Positions 61,929 to 64,000 of a DNA stretch of 64,000 bases are shown one piece after another; the stretch's first letter is position 1; each line of letters opens with the position of its first letter. Below the pieces are notes generated by a model, which was not told the origin of the DNA, did no database searches, and worked only from the letters and a program-made list of their open reading frames with translations. This stretch comes from Flavobacteriaceae bacterium (GTDB taxonomy: Bacteria > Bacteroidota > Bacteroidia > Flavobacteriales > Flavobacteriaceae): positions 24,662 through 88,661 of the forward strand of contig QXYU01000046.1 of the NCBI GenBank assembly GCA_009886755.1. The letters are read 5' to 3'. The position numbers and the translations under genes were made by a program.

Positions 61929-62204
61929 ATGCTTTTATTTATCAGCGGCGCCGAAATACTATTTATTTTTTTTGTGATCTTGTTGGTGTTTGGGGCAGAT
62001 AAAATTCCCAGTATCGCAAGAGGCTTGGCCAAAGGCATGACGCAAATCCGTCAAGCGACAGATGAAATTAAAAGTGAAATACAAAAGTCTGTAGATGATG
62101 TGGATGATTCCCAAGGGAAATTAGGTCAAAATCTAACCAAAGAAGTCAAAGACATCAAAAAGGATTTTGATGATCTGACCGATTCTATCAAGCGAAAATT
62201 TTAA
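61929..62204 (+). CDS. tatA: Twin-arginine translocase subunit TatA
   Basis: Pore-forming subunit of the Tat protein export system. 91 residues: membrane helix (about 4-22), FGADKIPSIARGLAKGM hinge and amphipathic helix, then a charged tail with coiled-coil character. TatC is not in the window. The final 4 bp overlap the convergent methyltransferase gene. Confidence 0.92.
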   Translation: MLLFISGAEILFIFFVILLVFGADKIPSIARGLAKGMTQIRQATDEIKSEIQKSVDDVDDSQGKLGQNLTKEVKDIKKDFDDLTDSIKRKF

Positions 62205-62842
62205 CGTACTCGACTTAATGTTAGTCCGTCTCTCAATGGAAGCAGCACAGTTTCTACTCGAGGGTCCTGAGCTATAGCCGTGTTAAAGCGCTTCAACACA
62301 GCTGTCTCTTGATCACCTGCTTCGGTGTTTTTGAGTACTTTTCCACTCCAAAGCACGTTGTCGGTTAGGATCAATCCCCCTGGGCGAACTTTCTGGACGC
62401 AGGCATCAAAATAGGCTTGGGTATTTTTTTTGTCAGCATCAATAAACACAAAATCAAAAAGGCCTTCGAGTTTGGGTAAAATATCAAGCGCTTCTCCAAG
62501 GTGTTGATGGATTTGCTCTTGCTGTCCACTGGCTTCAAAATACTTGTTTTGCAAGTGCTGAAGTTCCTCGTTTTTATCTAGAGTGTGGATTTCCCCCGAT
62601 TCACTGAGTCCTTCTGCTAGGCAGAGGGTAGCATAACCCGTGAAGGTGCCTAATTCAAGTATTCTGTCAGGTGTGACCAATTGGGATAGTAAACTCAAAA
62701 GTCGCCCTTGGAGTGCTCCTGAGAGCATTCTTGGCTGTAGTACTTTTTGATAGGTTTCCCGACGGAGTTTTCGAAGTAATTCCGGTTCTGGAGAACTGTG
62801 TTCTGCGGCATAATCGAAAAAAGCATCAGCGACAAATTCCAT
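62201..62842 (-). CDS. O-methyltransferase (COMT-like)
   Basis: Mg2+-dependent class I methyltransferase of 213 residues. ELGTFTGYATLCLAEGL is the SAM loop, FDFVFIDADKKN holds the metal-binding Asp, and GGLILTDNVLWSGKV completes the family signature. Substrate is probably a catechol or similar phenol. Three bases after the flavin reductase gene. Confidence 0.9.
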   Translation of the reverse strand: MEFVADAFFDYAAEHSSPEPELLRKLRRETYQKVLQPRMLSGALQGRLLSLLSQLVTPDRILELGTFTGYATLCLAEGLSESGEIHTLDKNEELQHLQNKYFEASGQQEQIHQHLGEALDILPKLEGLFDFVFIDADKKNTQAYFDACVQKVRPGGLILTDNVLWSGKVLKNTEAGDQETAVLKRFNTAIAQDPRVETVLLPLRDGLTLSRVR

Positions 62843-62845
62843 AAA

Positions 62846-63466
62846 CTAGTTTTTTTTCGGGCGCGCATATTCAAAGCGATCCAGGAGTTGTGGAAGGGCA
62901 TAACCGTCAAGGCCATTGATGCTTACAACCTTGCCCTTGTCTAGCTGTATCCAGCCATCTTCTAGAACCATTTGTGGCTCTACATAAATGGCATTCATTT
63001 TCCCGACAATGAGAATAGTGCCGTTTTCGGCTATAGGGTATTCGTTTAGATAACTGCAAAGGATTTGGACAGGAGCATTTTTCACAAAAGGGCAGCCTTG
63101 TCCATTTTTGTATTCTACTTCCAGTTGCGTTTGATCGAATTCTGAAACCTCTGAGGGATATTTCGCACTGGTATGGTGGGCGTCTTTGATAACATCGGCG
63201 CTGATATGGTTGACAGTAAACCAGCCTGTTTCTTTCAAGTTGCTATAGGTGTGTCGAGGGACAGTAGTGGGACGCAAAATAAAACCAAGCAATGCAGGAT
63301 CACTCCCTAGGTGAGTGATGGAACTGAATACGGCTAGGTTTGACGCTCCCGTAGCAGACTGGGTTGCAATGAGGTTGGCTGATTTATATCCAGTTATGCT
63401 GTTGATGAGATTGAGTCGGTATATTTTATCAAAGTCTTGGATTTCTTTTTCAGTAAAATGGCGCAT
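62846..63466 (-). CDS. Flavin reductase family protein
   Basis: FMN-binding split-barrel protein of 206 residues, of the flavin reductase-like family. YKSANLIATQSATGASNLAVFSS with GFILRPTTVPRHTYSNLK and WFTVNHIS are the flavin-site stretches. Likely reduces flavin or a flavin-dependent partner; substrate unknown. First gene of a two-gene operon with the O-methyltransferase. Confidence 0.86.
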   Translation of the reverse strand: MRHFTEKEIQDFDKIYRLNLINSITGYKSANLIATQSATGASNLAVFSSITHLGSDPALLGFILRPTTVPRHTYSNLKETGWFTVNHISADVIKDAHHTSAKYPSEVSEFDQTQLEVEYKNGQGCPFVKNAPVQILCSYLNEYPIAENGTILIVGKMNAIYVEPQMVLEDGWIQLDKGKVVSINGLDGYALPQLLDRFEYARPKKN

Positions 63467-63479
63467 GCTTTTTTTCTTT

Positions 63480-63487
63480 CAAAAATA
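63480..63487 (-). promoter_or_regulatory. -7 box of the flavin reductase operon
   Basis: Minus strand TATTTTTG, a TAnnTTTG match, 13 nt before the ATG. No clear -33. Confidence 0.6.
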
Positions 63488-63507
63488 CCAAACTCTAAAC
63501 TAGAAGT

Positions 63508-63714
63508 TTACTTTTCTGTATTTTTTTCAAAATAGAGTACGGCTGAAAGCAATAAGGCTACTGCGGCCACCAAGCCAAGCATATATTTGTAGTGATCTAC
63601 TGTTTCGTTGGTAGCCAAAAAACCGTCACTGACTTCCAAATCAATAAAGCGGATAAAGAGTCCAAGAGGAATTAGGATTAATAAAAAGCGAAGCCTTTTA
63701 AGGTTTGATTTCAT
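63508..63714 (-). CDS. Small two-helix membrane protein
   Basis: 68 residues from ATG 63714 with two membrane helices (about 8-24 and 44-62) and a positive N-terminus (MKSNLKRLRF). Not recognised. The open frame upstream belongs to the previous gene. Likely coupled to the gene at 63716, whose stop is one base away. Confidence 0.65.
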   Translation of the reverse strand: MKSNLKRLRFLLILIPLGLFIRFIDLEVSDGFLATNETVDHYKYMLGLVAAVALLLSAVLYFEKNTEK

Positions 63715-63715
63715 G

Positions 63716-63994
63716 CTAAGTGGTTTTTGAAGGATTAGTGCTTGTTTTAGGAGTTTCAAAAGGCACGGATTCCATGCATTTTTGGTGTGCCTTTTCAAAG
63801 TCTTCAAACAACCATTCGCAATCTCGCACGGCTTTGATTTTGGCTTTGTTTTTTGTGATTGAAGGGCTGGCAAGCAATTCTGTGCAAAGACAAGCATCTG
63901 TGGTTGCGATTGTTCTATTGTTTTGAAACCAAAAAAATAGCCATCCTAGTAAAAAAATTCCCCCAATCCAAAATGTCTTTTTGAGTCGTATCAT
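63716..63994 (-). CDS. Small membrane-anchored protein, cysteine-containing
   Basis: 92 residues from ATG 63994, six bases from the window edge. One membrane helix (about 8-23), then a periplasmic part with four Cys (DACLCTELL, RDCEWLFEDF and HQKCMES). Not recognised; no known motif apart from the Cys pairs. The ATG gives a typical N-terminus, so the gene may be complete. Confidence 0.6.
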   Translation of the reverse strand: MIRLKKTFWIGGIFLLGWLFFWFQNNRTIATTDACLCTELLASPSITKNKAKIKAVRDCEWLFEDFEKAHQKCMESVPFETPKTSTNPSKTT

Positions 63995-64000
63995 TGTTCC

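Noticed and set aside
1..64000. CRISPR array, prophage, insertion sequence or restriction system
   Set aside because: I saw no direct-repeat array, transposase, integrase, phage structural gene or restriction enzyme.

Overview
The window looks like chromosomal DNA of a marine-type Flavobacteriaceae (Bacteroidota). The evidence is the TAnnTTTG promoter box ahead of many genes, the near absence of Shine-Dalgarno sequences, a type IX secretion plug-like protein and a GldA-like ABC protein, a small THX ribosomal protein, and sodium bioenergetics (Na+-NQR plus a K+-dependent type membrane pyrophosphatase). Genes are tightly packed with many 4-nt overlaps. I see no insertion sequence, prophage, integrase or CRISPR array, so this is mostly core genome.

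Layout. 1-3.4 kb: end of pyruvate dehydrogenase E1 beta, hppA, and a deoxynucleoside kinase. 3.7-12.5 kb: a methionine/SAM block (metK, metX, osmC-like, metZ, split metH) behind a SAM-II riboswitch, with metF following behind its own possibly structured leader. 12.5-13.4 kb: gldA-like gene. 13.6-17.7 kb: an aromatic amino acid operon (pheA, aminotransferase, tyrA, DAHP synthase-chorismate mutase) preceded by a Phe/Tyr-rich leader peptide and a clear attenuator. 17.7-22.8 kb: aspartate aminotransferase, front-end type desaturase, rsmG, pruA, apaG. 22.8-24.1 kb: T9SS plug-like protein. 24.2-30.1 kb: nqrABCDEF, followed by a frameshifted bactofilin, a small Nqr-neighbour protein and apbE, which encodes the FMN transferase that flavinylates NqrB and NqrC.

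32.2-41.7 kb: a gpmI-thioredoxin lipoprotein-map-methyltransferase operon, rsgA-dtd, an aminotransferase-murB pair, an aspartyl protease with a PDZ domain, and a DUF1573 protein. 41.8-49.6 kb: valS, then the rsfS-ftsH-LUD-cdsA-psd operon and birA. 49.6-56.8 kb: DUF2200, pyrE, NUDIX, ddl-coaD, PASTA-rluD, yaaA, the small THX gene, a frameshifted uracil-DNA glycosylase-like gene and an M15 peptidase. 57.3-61.9 kb: tRNA-Gly(UCC) and a four-gene envelope cluster (two CarboxypepD_reg-like proteins, a DUF6702-like protein, an M1 metallopeptidase). 61.9-64 kb: tatA, an O-methyltransferase, a flavin reductase and two small membrane proteins.

The most informative signals lie outside the large ORFs. 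They are the SAM-II aptamer with an 11-bp competing helix, the ribosome-sensing Phe/Tyr attenuator with terminator and antiterminator arms, the 34-codon THX gene sharing its CATG start with a divergent gene, and two genes each broken by a single missing base. The best candidate for an undescribed functional unit is the envelope cluster at 57.5-61.9 kb; that reading is inference from gene order.
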